A stretch of 64,000 nt of DNA from Acetobacteraceae bacterium (GTDB taxonomy: Bacteria > Pseudomonadota > Alphaproteobacteria > Acetobacterales > Acetobacteraceae), in NCBI GenBank assembly GCA_947475245.1, contig CANJLW010000014.1, positions 28,739-92,738 of the forward strand, written 5' to 3'. Below the pieces are notes generated by a model, which was given only the letters and a program-made list of their open reading frames with translations, was not told the origin of the DNA and did not search any database. Positions 42,222 to 51,875 of this stretch are shown here, one piece after another. The translations under genes and the position numbers were made by a program. Every line of letters begins with the position of its first letter. Position 1 is the stretch's first letter.

Positions 42222-42997
42222 GCTTCTGCCTCCACATCGCCGCCGATATAGGCGCGGATCACTTCCGGGTGGGTTTGCACCTCGTGCGAGGTCCCCATTG
42301 CCAGGACCTTGCCGTAGTTCAGGGCCATCACGCGGTCCGACACCTGACTGACGAGCGCCATGTCGTGTTCCACCATGATGACCGTGATACCGAGGTCTTT
42401 CTTGATGTCTTCGATCCAGAAGCCCATGCCTTCTGTCTCTTCGACGTTCAGGCCCGACGACGGTTCGTCCAACAGCAGCAGCTTCGGTTCCGTGCAGAGC
42501 GCGCGGCCAAGCTCCACCACCTTTCTGACGCCATAGGGCAGGTTGGCGATCAGGGTGTCGCGGTAGCGTTGCAGGCCGAGGAAGGCGATCACATCCTCCA
42601 CCTTTTCACGGTGCTGCAACTCCGCCCTGCGGGCCGAAGGCAGGAAGGCCATCTGCGACAGGATGCCGACGGTCGAGTGGCAGTGTCGGCCGATCAGCAG
42701 GTTCTGCAACAGGCTGGCATTGGCGAAGAGTTCGATGTTCTGAAACGTCCGCGCGATGCCGAGGCCGGCGATCTTGTTCGGCGGCGTGTGGGTGAAGTCC
42801 TGGCCGTCGAACGTCAGCTTGCCTTCGGTCGTGTTGTAGATGCGGCTGATCAGGTTGAAGATCGTCGTCTTTCCGGCGCCGTTCGGCCCGATGATCGAGA
42901 AGACCTCGCCCTTGTTGACGTCGAAGCTGACCGAATCGACGGCGCGGATGCCGCCGAAGCGTACGGAGATATCCTCCGCCTTGAAGAGAACCGTCAT
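42218..42997 (-). CDS. livG: branched-chain amino acid ABC transporter ATPase
   Basis: The 259-residue protein carries Walker A GPNGAGKT (37-44), the LivG-typical insert ARTFQNIELF, Walker B KLLLLDEPSSGLN and VEHDMALV. The second ATPase of the Liv importer. ATG 42997 overlaps the livM stop by four bases and removes the unrelated-looking N-terminal extension that a start at 43093 would give. Confidence 0.93.
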   Translation of the reverse strand: MTVLFKAEDISVRFGGIRAVDSVSFDVNKGEVFSIIGPNGAGKTTIFNLISRIYNTTEGKLTFDGQDFTHTPPNKIAGLGIARTFQNIELFANASLLQNLLIGRHCHSTVGILSQMAFLPSARRAELQHREKVEDVIAFLGLQRYRDTLIANLPYGVRKVVELGRALCTEPKLLLLDEPSSGLNVEETEGMGFWIEDIKKDLGITVIMVEHDMALVSQVSDRVMALNYGKVLAMGTSHEVQTHPEVIRAYIGGDVEAEA

Positions 42998-44070
42998 TTC
43001 AGACGCTCCGACCGCGCATAGGATTTTTGCCGACGGAAGCTGGCTTGCCGCTTCAGCGGGAAGGCCTGGAACCAGTGCTTGGTTTTCAGCCAAAGTCCAT
43101 TGATGCCGCCGGGCTGGAACAGGATCACCAAAACCAGGACCAGGCCGAAGAGCGACGGCTCCAGACCCGGCATGCGGCCGATGCCAAAGGGCAGATCGTC
43201 GCGCACAATGGCGATGGCCTGGGGCAACAGGCGGACGAAGATCGCGCCGAACACCGCGCCGTGGATGGAGCCCAATCCGCCGACGAAGACGATCGTCACG
43301 AACTGCACCGACAGCAGCACGTCAAACGCGTCGGGCGCCAGATAGCGAACGTAATGGGCGAACAGTGCCCCGGCCAGTCCGGTCATGCCCGCGCTGATCG
43401 CGAAGGCCAACGCTTTGTACCGGGCGATGTGGATGCCCATGCTCTGCGCGGAGACTTCGCTGTCGCGAATCGCGACCATGGCGCGCCCGACCGGGGTGCG
43501 CAGCAGGTTCGCTGTCAGCCAGATCACGAAGATCAGCACCAGCAGCGACACGTAGTAGATGCCCGTCGCGCCTTCGATCGGATAGCCGAAGATGTCGGGG
43601 GTCGGCACGGGGAAGCCGTCGAAACCGCCGGTGACGGAGGTCCATTTCTGGAAAATCGTGCCGACGATGCTGCCGAAGGCCAGGGTCGCGATGGCGAGGT
43701 AAAGCCCGCTCATGCGCAAGGTCGGCCAGCCGATGGCCGCGCCGCACAGCGCGGTAAACAGTCCGGCGGCGGGGAGCGTGACGATGAAGGGCACGCCCTT
43801 GGCCAGCAGGACGGAGTTGACGTAGGCACCGATGCCAAGGAACGCGGAGTGTCCCAGGCTGATCAACCCGGTGTAGCCCACCAGCAGCATCAGCGACACG
43901 CCGGCAATGGCGAAGATGAATAATCCGCCGAGCTCCCCGACGTAGAATTCGCCCATCGCCATGGGGATAACCAGCAGGCCCACGACCAGCAGGCCGTACC
44001 AGAACAGATCGCCCTTGTGGCGCCACAGCGCCATGTCCTGACGATAATCCGTGCGGAAAAGATAGCGCAT
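42994..44070 (-). CDS. livM: branched-chain amino acid ABC transporter permease
   Basis: The 358-residue permease has about eight to ten membrane helices and the BPD_transp_2 core: GYTGLISLGHSAFLGIGAY, then GLYLAIATLAFG and RDSEVSAQSMGIHIARYKALAFAISAG, the loop that contacts the ATPases. It forms the inner-membrane channel with LivH. It follows livH after two bases and overlaps livG by four. A basic C-terminal tail follows the last helix. Confidence 0.93.
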   Translation of the reverse strand: MRYLFRTDYRQDMALWRHKGDLFWYGLLVVGLLVIPMAMGEFYVGELGGLFIFAIAGVSLMLLVGYTGLISLGHSAFLGIGAYVNSVLLAKGVPFIVTLPAAGLFTALCGAAIGWPTLRMSGLYLAIATLAFGSIVGTIFQKWTSVTGGFDGFPVPTPDIFGYPIEGATGIYYVSLLVLIFVIWLTANLLRTPVGRAMVAIRDSEVSAQSMGIHIARYKALAFAISAGMTGLAGALFAHYVRYLAPDAFDVLLSVQFVTIVFVGGLGSIHGAVFGAIFVRLLPQAIAIVRDDLPFGIGRMPGLEPSLFGLVLVLVILFQPGGINGLWLKTKHWFQAFPLKRQASFRRQKSYARSERLK

Positions 44071-44072
44071 GG

Positions 44073-44954
44073 TCAGACTCGCTTTCCCATGCGTTCGGCG
44101 AACAGGCCCTGCGGGCGCAGGATCAGCATGCCGAGCAGCACGACGTTGGAGGTGACCTCCTGGAAGCCGACGGGGAGGTAGTAGCCGGCCAATTGCTCCA
44201 CAATTCCGACCAGCACACCGCCGATCACAGAGCCGGGGATACTGCCAAAGCCACCGATGACCGCCGCGGCGAAGGCCTTAATGCCGAGGAAGCCCATGTT
44301 GACGTCGATCATCGACACCGGCGACAGCAGAATGCCGGCGATGGCCGCGACACCCGCCGCGATGGCCCAGATCAACGAGAAGATGCGCCGGACCGGGATG
44401 CCCATGTAGTAGGCGGCGAGCTGGTTCTGGGACGAAGCCTGCATCGCGACCCCGACGCGGGTCTTGCTGAAGAAGACGAACAGGATACCGCAGAGCACGA
44501 CCGTGCCGACGATGATCGAGACGTTGTCCTGTCCCAAAATCAGCGATCCCGCGCCGACCGTGCGGTTGGTGAAGGGGGTGTTGAAGCCGACGGGATCGTA
44601 GCCCCAGCCGATACCGGCGGCAGCCCGAAAGATGAAACCCAGGCCAAGCGTCAGCATGACGACCGCGAACTGCGGCTGGCCGATCACCCTTCGCAGGACG
44701 ACAGCGTCCAACAGGTAACCAAACACAGCGGTGATGCAGATCGCCAGCAGGAAGCCTGCCCAGTAACTCATCCCGAAGTGAGAGATCAGTGTGTAGGCGA
44801 CAAAAGCGCCCAGCATCATAATTTCGCCCTGGGCGAAATTCACCATCTCGGTCGCCTTATAGATAAGGACGAACCCGAGCGCGATCAGCCCGTATATGCA
44901 GCCGGCGGCGGCTCCATTGACGATAAGCTGCAACAGGCGCGCAGCGTCTTCCAC
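44073..44954 (-). CDS. livH: branched-chain amino acid ABC transporter permease
   Basis: The gene encodes a 293-residue permease with GCIYGLIALGFVLIYKATEMVNFAQGE at the N-terminus, the classic LivH entry segment. The coupling loop reads KTRVGVAMQASSQNQLAAYYMGIPVRRI. It is the first gene of the operon livH-M-G-F, then the AMP-binding-like gene, then the binding protein. The GTG start at 44954 has a GGGGAGG ribosome site. Confidence 0.93.
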   Translation of the reverse strand: MEDAARLLQLIVNGAAAGCIYGLIALGFVLIYKATEMVNFAQGEIMMLGAFVAYTLISHFGMSYWAGFLLAICITAVFGYLLDAVVLRRVIGQPQFAVVMLTLGLGFIFRAAAGIGWGYDPVGFNTPFTNRTVGAGSLILGQDNVSIIVGTVVLCGILFVFFSKTRVGVAMQASSQNQLAAYYMGIPVRRIFSLIWAIAAGVAAIAGILLSPVSMIDVNMGFLGIKAFAAAVIGGFGSIPGSVIGGVLVGIVEQLAGYYLPVGFQEVTSNVVLLGMLILRPQGLFAERMGKRV

Positions 44955-45009
44955 TGTCGACCGGCCTCCCCATATGAGGTCGTATCGACCCCGTCATTCA
45001 TTGGGGCGG

Positions 45010-45039
45010 ACAATAGGTCGCGGGATTCGCCGCCGTCAA
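45010..45039 (-). promoter_or_regulatory. candidate sigma70 promoter of the Liv operon
   Basis: On the minus strand TTGACG (45039-45034) and TATTGT (45015-45010) are 18 bases apart, about 56 bases before the livH GTG. The -35 is near consensus. This fits the only sizeable gap upstream of the operon. Confidence 0.5.
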
Positions 45040-45048
45040 TGCACCCAT

Positions 45049-46227
45049 TCAGAACAACGACATCTGAGCAGTCTCTCGCGGCGCCTTTTCGCCGGGGGCG
45101 GCGAACAGCGTGCAATTCAATCCTTCCCGCACCTCATCCAGCCCCCACTGCCGCGCCGCTCGGCTGAAACGCCGCAGCAAAAGGTCGGCGTAAACCCCCT
45201 GGCCGGAGAAGCGGTGATGGAAGCGCGATTCGTTCAGAGCACCGGCCCGCGTCTCCCGAATAAGGCTCAACACGTGTTTCGCCCGATCGGGGTAGTGCGT
45301 GTTCAACCAATCCTCGAACATCGCCCGCAACTCGTGCGGCAGGCGCAGCAGGATGTAGCCGCCGTAACGGGCACCGGCGCGGGAGGACGCTTCGAGGATC
45401 TTTTCCATCTCGGCATCGTTCAGGCCGGGGATCATGGGGGCCGCCAGCACCCCGGCCGGCACGCCGGCGCGGGTCAGTTCGGCGATCACGTGCAATCGGC
45501 GAACCGGCGTTGCGGCGCGCGGTTCCATCGCGCGCGCCAAGGCCGGGTTCAATGTGGTGATGGAAAGATACACGCGCACGAGATTGCGTTTCGCCATCGA
45601 CGACAGGATATCGAGATCGCGCAACACGCCCGCCGACTTGGTAACGATCGATACGGGATGGTTGTGCTCATCCAAAACCTCCAGCACCGAGCGGGTCAGC
45701 TTCAGTGTCCGCTCGACCGGCTGATAGGGATCGGTGTTGGAACCCAAGGCAAGCGTGCGGGCGACGTAGCCGGGTTTACGAAATTCCTTCCGCAGCAACT
45801 CCGCGACATCCGGCTTGTAAATCAGCTTGGTTTCGAAATCGAGGCCGGGAGAATAGCCGAGATAGGCGTGGGTCGGGCGGGCATAGCAGTAGACACATCC
45901 GTGTTCGCAACCGCGATAGTGATTGACCGCGCGATCAAATCCCAGGTCGGGCGAGTTGTTCCAACTGATCGCCGATTTTGTTGCATCCTTGGTCAGGCTG
46001 GTGGTCAGCTTCGGCTGTTCGCCGAATTCGCCGCTTAACGTATCCCAGCCGTCATCGAACGGGCTGCCGGTCGTGCGATCGAACCGTACCGCGGGATTGG
46101 TGACCGAACCGCGGCCGTGGCGCGCGAGGGAAGGCATGACGATCTCCGGCGGCGGGTCTGCCAGACCGGCCCGATCCAGGGCTGCAATCGCCTCGGCATC
46201 CTTGCCATCCGCCCTATCCTCACGCAT
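45049..46227 (-). CDS. PA0069-family radical SAM protein
   Basis: This 392-residue protein has a radical SAM cluster site, C107-x3-C111-x2-C114 (CEHGCVYC), followed by ARPTHAYLGYSPGLDFETKL. Further segments are ALGSNTDPYQPVE, then SIVTKSAGVLRDLDIL and VYLSITTLNPALARAMEPRA. This is the pattern of the SPL-like PA0069/Rv2578c family, which binds an iron-sulfur cluster and SAM. The substrate is unknown; the family has been compared with DNA photoproduct lyases. The N-terminal 50 residues are polar and variable. The gene stands alone, divergent from the glycosyltransferase pair. Confidence 0.92.
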   Translation of the reverse strand: MREDRADGKDAEAIAALDRAGLADPPPEIVMPSLARHGRGSVTNPAVRFDRTTGSPFDDGWDTLSGEFGEQPKLTTSLTKDATKSAISWNNSPDLGFDRAVNHYRGCEHGCVYCYARPTHAYLGYSPGLDFETKLIYKPDVAELLRKEFRKPGYVARTLALGSNTDPYQPVERTLKLTRSVLEVLDEHNHPVSIVTKSAGVLRDLDILSSMAKRNLVRVYLSITTLNPALARAMEPRAATPVRRLHVIAELTRAGVPAGVLAAPMIPGLNDAEMEKILEASSRAGARYGGYILLRLPHELRAMFEDWLNTHYPDRAKHVLSLIRETRAGALNESRFHHRFSGQGVYADLLLRRFSRAARQWGLDEVREGLNCTLFAAPGEKAPRETAQMSLF

Positions 46228-46300
46228 GATCCGTTCCCCATCCGTTCGACATGGCCAGATTGTCAGAGCGTCGCATTGCCGTCAAGAACATAAACGGAAC

Positions 46301-46975
46301 ATGTCAGACGATTGTCTTCCCGTTACCGTCATCGTGCCGGCGCTGAACGCCGCGCGGATGCTCGCCGCCACGGTGGAATCGGTCGGGAATGTGACGGCTG
46401 TTATCGTCGTCGACGGCGGCAGCCGCGACGGGACGGAAAGCGTCGCAAGTTCTCTGGAAGCGCGGGTTGTGACGGCGCCCAAGGGGCGAGGCACGCAGAT
46501 CGCGGCCGGCGTCGCCGCCGCCGACGCGGGATGGTTGCTGATTCTGCACGCGGATACAGTGCTCGACCCAGCGTGGCGGCGGGCCGCGCGCGACCATATG
46601 GCGGGTGGTCCCGGCAAAGCCGGATACTTCACCTTCCGCCTGACCAGCCACGATCCGCGTGCCAGGCGTTTGGAACGGCTGGTCGCGCTGCGATGCCGGT
46701 GGTTTGGACTTCCCTATGGGGATCAAGGGTTACTGATCCATTCGGACCTGCTGGCCGCCGTCGGCGGGGTTCAACCGCTGCCGTTGATGGAGGATGTCGA
46801 TCTTATCCGTCGCCTGGGTCGACGGCGGATCGCGTTGCTCGACGCCAACGCGACGACCTCCGCCGAGAAGTGGGAGCGTGACGGGTGGCTGCGCCGATCC
46901 GCGCGCAATCTGTTTTGTCTGACGCTATGGTTGGTCGGGATTCCGCCGAAGCTGATCGCCAGGATTTATGGATGA
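46301..46975 (+). CDS. TIGR04283-type glycosyltransferase (GT2 fold)
   Basis: The 224-residue GT-A protein starts with PVTVIVPALNAARML. It has the nucleotide-sugar motif VVDGGSRDGT (D38) and a DxD-like LHADTVLDP, then GDQGLLIHSDLLAAVGG and LMEDVDLIRRLGR. The size and motifs match the TIGR04283 group. These are small enzymes usually encoded beside TIGR04282 proteins, as here, and probably act on lipids or polyprenyl carriers. ATG 46301 is chosen; an open frame extends upstream but only across the divergent gene. The stop overlaps the next gene's ATG (ATGA). Confidence 0.86.
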   Translation: MSDDCLPVTVIVPALNAARMLAATVESVGNVTAVIVVDGGSRDGTESVASSLEARVVTAPKGRGTQIAAGVAAADAGWLLILHADTVLDPAWRRAARDHMAGGPGKAGYFTFRLTSHDPRARRLERLVALRCRWFGLPYGDQGLLIHSDLLAAVGGVQPLPLMEDVDLIRRLGRRRIALLDANATTSAEKWERDGWLRRSARNLFCLTLWLVGIPPKLIARIYG

Positions 46976-47568
46976 AGGACACGATCGTCGTTTTCGCGCG
47001 CGCCCCACGTTTGGGAACGGTCAAAAGCCGCCTGGCGCGCGATATCGGCCAACGGGCGGCGCTGCGCTTTCATCGCTCCACCCTGCTGCGCCTGCTGCGC
47101 GGGCTGACCGCCGAACGGCGGTTTAGAACGGTTCTGGCGATGACGCCGGACGGGGCAGGCGATCGTCTGCCGGTTGCGGTGGAGCGCATTCCGCAGGGCC
47201 GGGGGGATATCGGCGCGCGGATGGACCGGGCGTGCAAACGCTATAAACGCGGCCGTGTGGCGATTATCGGGTGCGACATTCCCGACGCCGGGGCAGCGGA
47301 TGTCGTGGCGGCATTCCGGGCGTTGGGCGCAGCCGACGCGGTATTCGGCCCCGCCGTCGACGGCGGCTACTGGCTGGTCGGCCTGGGGCCGCGTCGTCCG
47401 GCACGCCCGTTCGCCAACTGCCGCTGGTCGTCGGAGCACGCGCTGACGGACACGCTTGGGAACTTCAGGCGCGCCCGCGTGGCATTCCTGCGTACGCTTT
47501 GCGATGTGGATACCGCCGCGGACCTGCGTCCGCCGGCGGAGACCATTACCCCAAAGCCGCGCGGATAG
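46972..47568 (+). CDS. TIGR04282/DUF2064-type glycosyltransferase or nucleotidyltransferase
   Basis: The 198-residue protein begins [20 protein letters not shown] and contains [16 protein letters not shown], then [10 protein letters not shown] and [14 protein letters not shown], the usual motifs of DUF2064 (TIGR04282). Its ATG overlaps the TIGR04283 gene stop, so the pair is coupled. It resembles CofC/MobA-type nucleotidyltransferase folds, so the true reaction is uncertain. Its last 23 bases overlap the 3' end of alaS on the opposite strand. Confidence 0.84.
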   Translation: MKDTIVVFARAPRLGTVKSRLARDIGQRAALRFHRSTLLRLLRGLTAERRFRTVLAMTPDGAGDRLPVAVERIPQGRGDIGARMDRACKRYKRGRVAIIGCDIPDAGAADVVAAFRALGAADAVFGPAVDGGYWLVGLGPRRPARPFANCRWSSEHALTDTLGNFRRARVAFLRTLCDVDTAADLRPPAETITPKPRG

Positions 47569-50182
47569 CCGCCAGAGCGTCTTCGGCCTTGGTCGCATCC
47601 GGTCCGCCGGCCTGCGCCATATCCGGCCGACCGCCGCCACCCTTGCCGCCAACGGCCGCGGAGGCCGCGCGCACCAGATCGACGGCGCTGAACCGCCCCG
47701 TCAGATCGGCGGACACGCCGACGACGATGCTTGCCTTGCCCTCGGCGGTGGAAACAAGGGCGACGATGCCCGACCCGAGTTGCTTGCCGATGGCTTCCGC
47801 CAGGCCCTTCAGATCTCGGGGCGGGACCTCTCCCATATTCCGCGCGGACAGCTTGACGCCGCCGATATCCTCGACCTCCGCCGCGCTCCCACCGGTGGCG
47901 AGCTTCTTTTGCAGGTCCGCGACCTGCGCTTCCAGCTTGCGACGATCGGCCAGCAGGGCGGTGATCCGATCCGCCAGTTCAGCCGGCGCGACGCGCAGCG
48001 CGCCGGCGGCGTCGGTCAGGCGGCTTTGGGTTTCGGCGACCATGGATTCGGCGGAAGCGCCCGTCACGGCCTCGATCCGTCGAACACCGGCGGCGACCGC
48101 GGTCTCACCGACGATCCGGAAGTAGCCGATATCGCCGGTGCGTCGGACATGCGTGCCGCCGCAAAGTTCGATCGACCAGGCGGCCTTGTCGCCTTCCCCG
48201 ATCCCCATGGAGACCACGCGCACTTCGTCGCCGTACTTCTCGCCGAACAATGCCATCGCCCCCAGTTCGACCGCCGCGTCGGGGGTCATCAGGCGGGTGG
48301 TGACCTCCGAATTCTCGCGGATACGGGCGTTCACCTCGGTTTCGACCCAGGCGAGTTCCTCGGCGGTGATCGGGCGCGGTTGGCTGACGTCGAAACGCAG
48401 GCGGTCCGGCGCGTTCAGGCTGCCCTTCTGCGCGACATGCGTGCCAAGTTTGCGGCGGAGCGCTTCGTGCAACAGGTGGGTGGCGGAGTGGTGGGCGCGT
48501 ATTGCGCCACGACGAGCGTGATCGACGGTGGCGACGACGGGCGTGCCGACCTTGGCCGAACCGGCCTCCACCCGACCGAGATGGATGAACAGATCGCCGA
48601 GCTTCTTTTGGGTATCGGTGATGACGATGCGAAGACCGTCGGCACCGGCGATGACGCCGCAATCACCGACCTGACCGCCGCTCTCGCCATAGAAAGGTGT
48701 TTGGTTAAGGACGATGGCGACTTCCGCGCCCGCGTCGGCGCTATCGACGGGTGCCCCGGCCTGAACGATCGCAAGGATTGAGCCTTCGGCGGATTCCGTG
48801 GAATAGCCCAGGAACTCACTCGCCCCGACCTGTTCCTTGATCTCGAACCACACGCGTTCGGTCGCGGCTTCGCCGGTGCCGGCCCAGGCGGCGCGGGCGC
48901 GCTTGCGCTGTTCCAGCATGGCGGCGTCGAAGCCTTCCTGGTCGACCGTGCGCCCCTGCTCGCGCAGTGCATCCTGGGTCAGATCGAGCGGAAAGCCATA
49001 GGTGTCATAAAGTCGGAACGCGATGGCACCGGGCAATGCCTGGGAATCTCCGAGCCGGCCGGTTTCCTCGGCCAACAGGTGCAGGCCGCGTTCCAGCAAT
49101 TGCTTGAAGCGCGTTTCCTCCAACAGCAGCGTTTCCGAGATCAGCTTTTCCGCTCGGCCCAATTCCGGATAGGCAGCGCCCATCTGCCGGACCAGCGCGG
49201 GCACAAGGCGGTGCATGATCGGTTCGCGCGCGCCCAGCATGGTCACGTGGCGCATGGCGCGTCGCATGATTCGACGCAGGACGTAGCCGCGGCCTTCGTT
49301 GGACGGCAGCACGCCGTCGGCCATCAGGAAGGCGGAACTGCGCAGGTGATCGGCGACCACGCGGTGGCTGGTGCGCAGCGGTCCGTCGGGGTCCTGCCCG
49401 GTCGCCTCGGCCGACGCCAGGATCAACGCGCGCAGCGTGTCGGTGTCGTAGTTATCGTGCTTGCCTTGCAGGATGGCGGCGAAGCGTTCCAGGCCCATCC
49501 CGGTATCGATTGACGGCTTCGGCAGCGGTACGCGGGTGCCCGGCGGGCCTTCCTCATACTGCATGAACACAAGGTTCCAGATTTCGATGAAGCGGTCGCC
49601 GTCTTCGTCGGGGCTGCCGGGGGGGCCGCCGGGGATATGGTCGCCGTGATCGTAGAAGATTTCACTGCACGGGCCGCAGGGGCCGGTATCGCCCATCCGC
49701 CAGAAGTTGTCGGAGGTCGGGATGCGGATGATGCGGCTGTCGGGCAGGCCCGCGACCTTACGCCAGATGGCGGCGGCGTCCTCGTCCTCGGAATAAACCG
49801 TGACCAGCAGGCGGTCCTTGTTCAGCCCGAAATCCTTGGTCAGCAATTCCCAGGCATAGGGGATCGCGGACTCCTTGAAGTAGTCGCCGAAGCTGAAATT
49901 ACCCAGCATTTCGAAGAAGGTGTGATGCCGAGCGGTATAGCCGACGTTATCCAGGTCGTTGTGCTTGCCGCCGGCGCGGACGGATTTCTGCGCCGAGGTC
50001 GCGCGGGTATAGGATCGCTTTTCCTGGCCGGTGAACACGTTCTTGAACTGGACCATGCCCGAGTTCGCGAACATCAGCGTCGGGTCGTTACGCGGGACCA
50101 GAGGCGAGCTCTCGACGACCTCGTGCCCGTTGCGGGCGAAATAGTCGAGGAAGGTGGCGCGGATGTCGTTGCTGCTGGCCAT
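47546..50182 (-). CDS. alaS: alanyl-tRNA synthetase
   Basis: The 878-residue class II enzyme has the N-terminal catalytic core [38 protein letters not shown] start, read here as TFLDYF...[16 protein letters not shown]. It also has [18 protein letters not shown], an editing domain with H565-x3-H569 (HSATH) and zinc-site C674-x3-H678 (CGGTH), and a DHHA1-type C-terminus. It charges tRNA-Ala and clears mischarged Ser/Gly. The length is normal. I see no recA or other classic neighbour; a rhodanese lies 87 bases downstream of the start on the same strand's upstream side. Confidence 0.97.
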   Translation of the reverse strand: MASSNDIRATFLDYFARNGHEVVESSPLVPRNDPTLMFANSGMVQFKNVFTGQEKRSYTRATSAQKSVRAGGKHNDLDNVGYTARHHTFFEMLGNFSFGDYFKESAIPYAWELLTKDFGLNKDRLLVTVYSEDEDAAAIWRKVAGLPDSRIIRIPTSDNFWRMGDTGPCGPCSEIFYDHGDHIPGGPPGSPDEDGDRFIEIWNLVFMQYEEGPPGTRVPLPKPSIDTGMGLERFAAILQGKHDNYDTDTLRALILASAEATGQDPDGPLRTSHRVVADHLRSSAFLMADGVLPSNEGRGYVLRRIMRRAMRHVTMLGAREPIMHRLVPALVRQMGAAYPELGRAEKLISETLLLEETRFKQLLERGLHLLAEETGRLGDSQALPGAIAFRLYDTYGFPLDLTQDALREQGRTVDQEGFDAAMLEQRKRARAAWAGTGEAATERVWFEIKEQVGASEFLGYSTESAEGSILAIVQAGAPVDSADAGAEVAIVLNQTPFYGESGGQVGDCGVIAGADGLRIVITDTQKKLGDLFIHLGRVEAGSAKVGTPVVATVDHARRGAIRAHHSATHLLHEALRRKLGTHVAQKGSLNAPDRLRFDVSQPRPITAEELAWVETEVNARIRENSEVTTRLMTPDAAVELGAMALFGEKYGDEVRVVSMGIGEGDKAAWSIELCGGTHVRRTGDIGYFRIVGETAVAAGVRRIEAVTGASAESMVAETQSRLTDAAGALRVAPAELADRITALLADRRKLEAQVADLQKKLATGGSAAEVEDIGGVKLSARNMGEVPPRDLKGLAEAIGKQLGSGIVALVSTAEGKASIVVGVSADLTGRFSAVDLVRAASAAVGGKGGGGRPDMAQAGGPDATKAEDALAAIRAALG

Positions 50183-50269
50183 GGCTGTGGGTGTGGTCCT
50201 CAGAGTTCAGCGCGAAGGGCACCGGAGTAGCGCAGGGCCGCGCCGGAGTCACGAGGTTACAAGTCGGGA

Positions 50270-50620
50270 TTACCGTCCCTCGGACCGCCAGGCGACCATG
50301 CCGCCGCGCAGCACCGCCACATCGGTCACGCCGTTGGCGCGCAGATGCTGGGCGGCGGCGAAGGAGCGCCGGTCGGTGTGGCAGATCATCACCAAGGGTC
50401 GGCCCTCGGCGATCAGCGCCTCCGTCTGTTCGGCGAACTGATCGAGCGGGATATTGCGCGCTTCGTCGATATGGCCGAGCGGGCCGAAATACTCGCCGGG
50501 GCCGCGGACATCGACGATCAGAGGCGCGGTGTCCTCCGTCAGAAGCGTCGCCAGTTCATCGGTGGTCAGCCAGCCGGGTTCGGCGGACGTACCGAAGAAG
50601 CGGGAAAACAGGTTCGCCAT
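50270..50620 (-). CDS. rhodanese-like domain protein
   Basis: The 116-residue single-domain rhodanese has TDELATLLTEDTAPLIVDVRGPGEY, an NIPLDQF segment and an active-site loop, CHTDRRS, with the expected catalytic cysteine. The C-terminal GGMVAWRSEG is typical of the family. Single-domain rhodaneses move sulfane sulfur; the acceptor is unknown. It follows the acyl-CoA dehydrogenase gene by 15 bases in the same direction... that is, it lies downstream of it on the minus strand only in the sense of being nearer alaS, so co-transcription from the acyl-CoA dehydrogenase side is likely. Confidence 0.88.
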   Translation of the reverse strand: MANLFSRFFGTSAEPGWLTTDELATLLTEDTAPLIVDVRGPGEYFGPLGHIDEARNIPLDQFAEQTEALIAEGRPLVMICHTDRRSFAAAQHLRANGVTDVAVLRGGMVAWRSEGR

Positions 50621-50635
50621 GGCTTTCCGTGCCTC

Positions 50636-51802
50636 CTAATAGGATTTCGGCTGATCGAGCACGCGTTCGGCCAGATAGCTGAGGATCAGTTCGCGGCTGA
50701 CGGGGGCGATCCGGGGGATCAGGCTTTCGCGGAACAGGCGTTCGACGTGGTATTCCTGGGCGTAACCCATGCCGCCGTGCGTCATGACGGCCTGTTCGCA
50801 GGCGTGAAAGCCGGCTTCCGCCGCCAGATATTTCGCCGCGTTCGACTCAGCGCCGCTGTCCTTGCCGGTGTCGTACATCCAGGCGGCCTTGAACGCCATC
50901 AGGTTGGCGGCTTCGAGTTCCGCCCAGTTTTTCGCCAGCGGATGCTGGATCGACTGGTTTTGGCCGATCGGGCGCCCGAAGACGACACGCTCCCTGGCAT
51001 AGCGCGCCGCGCGTTGCAGGGCGTTGCGGCCGAGACCCACCGCTTCCGCCGCCAAAAGGATACGTTCGGGGTTCAGGCCGTGGATCAGCGCGCGGAACCC
51101 TTCGCCTTCCTCTCCGATCCGGTCTTCCACGGGGATCGGCATGTCCTCGAAGAAAACCATGTTGGAGTCAACGGCGTGCCGACCCATTTTGTGGATCAGG
51201 CGGACATCGGCGTATTTGCGGTTCAGGTCGGTGTAGAACAGCGTCATGCCGTGGGATTTGCGCTTGACTTGGTCCAGCGGCGTCGTGCGGGCGAGCAGCA
51301 GGATCTTGTTGGCCACCTGGGCGGTGGAGGTCCAGATCTTGGTGCCGTTGATAATGTATTGATCGCCCTTGCGATCGGCGCGCACCGCGATTTCGGTCGT
51401 GTTCAGGCCGGCATTGGGCTCCGTCACGCCGAACGCCGCCTTGTCGCGACCGGCGATCAGTGGCGGCAACATGCGGCGCTTCTGCTCTTCCGTCCCATAA
51501 ATCACGACGGGGTTCAGGCCGAAGATGTTGATGTGGATGGCACTTGCCCCGCTCATCGCCGCGCCGGATTCCGCGACCGCCTGCATCATGACCGCGGCTT
51601 CGGTGATGCCGAGCCCCGCCCCGCCGTATTGTTCCGGCATGGCGATGCCCAGCCAGTTACCTTCGGCCATGGCGGCGAAAAACGCTTCCGGGAAAGTCGC
51701 GGTGCGATCGCGCTCCAGCCAATACGTATCGTCGAACTGGGAGCAGATGCGCAGCACCTGATCGCGGATTTGCTGCTGGGCGTCAGTCAGGGCGAAGTCC
51801 AT
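50636..51802 (-). CDS. acyl-CoA dehydrogenase
   Basis: The 388-residue flavoenzyme has the acyl-CoA dehydrogenase domains in order. The N-terminal helical domain begins DFALTDAQQQIRDQVLRICSQF. The middle beta domain holds AAFGVTEPNAGLNTTEI and KIWTSTAQVANKILLLART. The C-terminal helices include RERVVFGRPIGQNQSIQHPLA and THGGMGYAQEYHVERLFRE. It oxidises an acyl-CoA at the alpha-beta bond using FAD; chain length and substrate are unknown. ATG 51802 gives the family-typical start; an 18-residue longer form is possible. The MmgE/PrpD gene lies upstream on the same strand, and the rhodanese is 15 bases downstream. Confidence 0.93.
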   Translation of the reverse strand: MDFALTDAQQQIRDQVLRICSQFDDTYWLERDRTATFPEAFFAAMAEGNWLGIAMPEQYGGAGLGITEAAVMMQAVAESGAAMSGASAIHINIFGLNPVVIYGTEEQKRRMLPPLIAGRDKAAFGVTEPNAGLNTTEIAVRADRKGDQYIINGTKIWTSTAQVANKILLLARTTPLDQVKRKSHGMTLFYTDLNRKYADVRLIHKMGRHAVDSNMVFFEDMPIPVEDRIGEEGEGFRALIHGLNPERILLAAEAVGLGRNALQRAARYARERVVFGRPIGQNQSIQHPLAKNWAELEAANLMAFKAAWMYDTGKDSGAESNAAKYLAAEAGFHACEQAVMTHGGMGYAQEYHVERLFRESLIPRIAPVSRELILSYLAERVLDQPKSY

Positions 51803-51875
51803 CGGCGGGACCTTTCGGGCAAAATCGGTTGTCACACGCTGTATAGGCGGGTCCAACCCAGGGTGGAAATCGTGG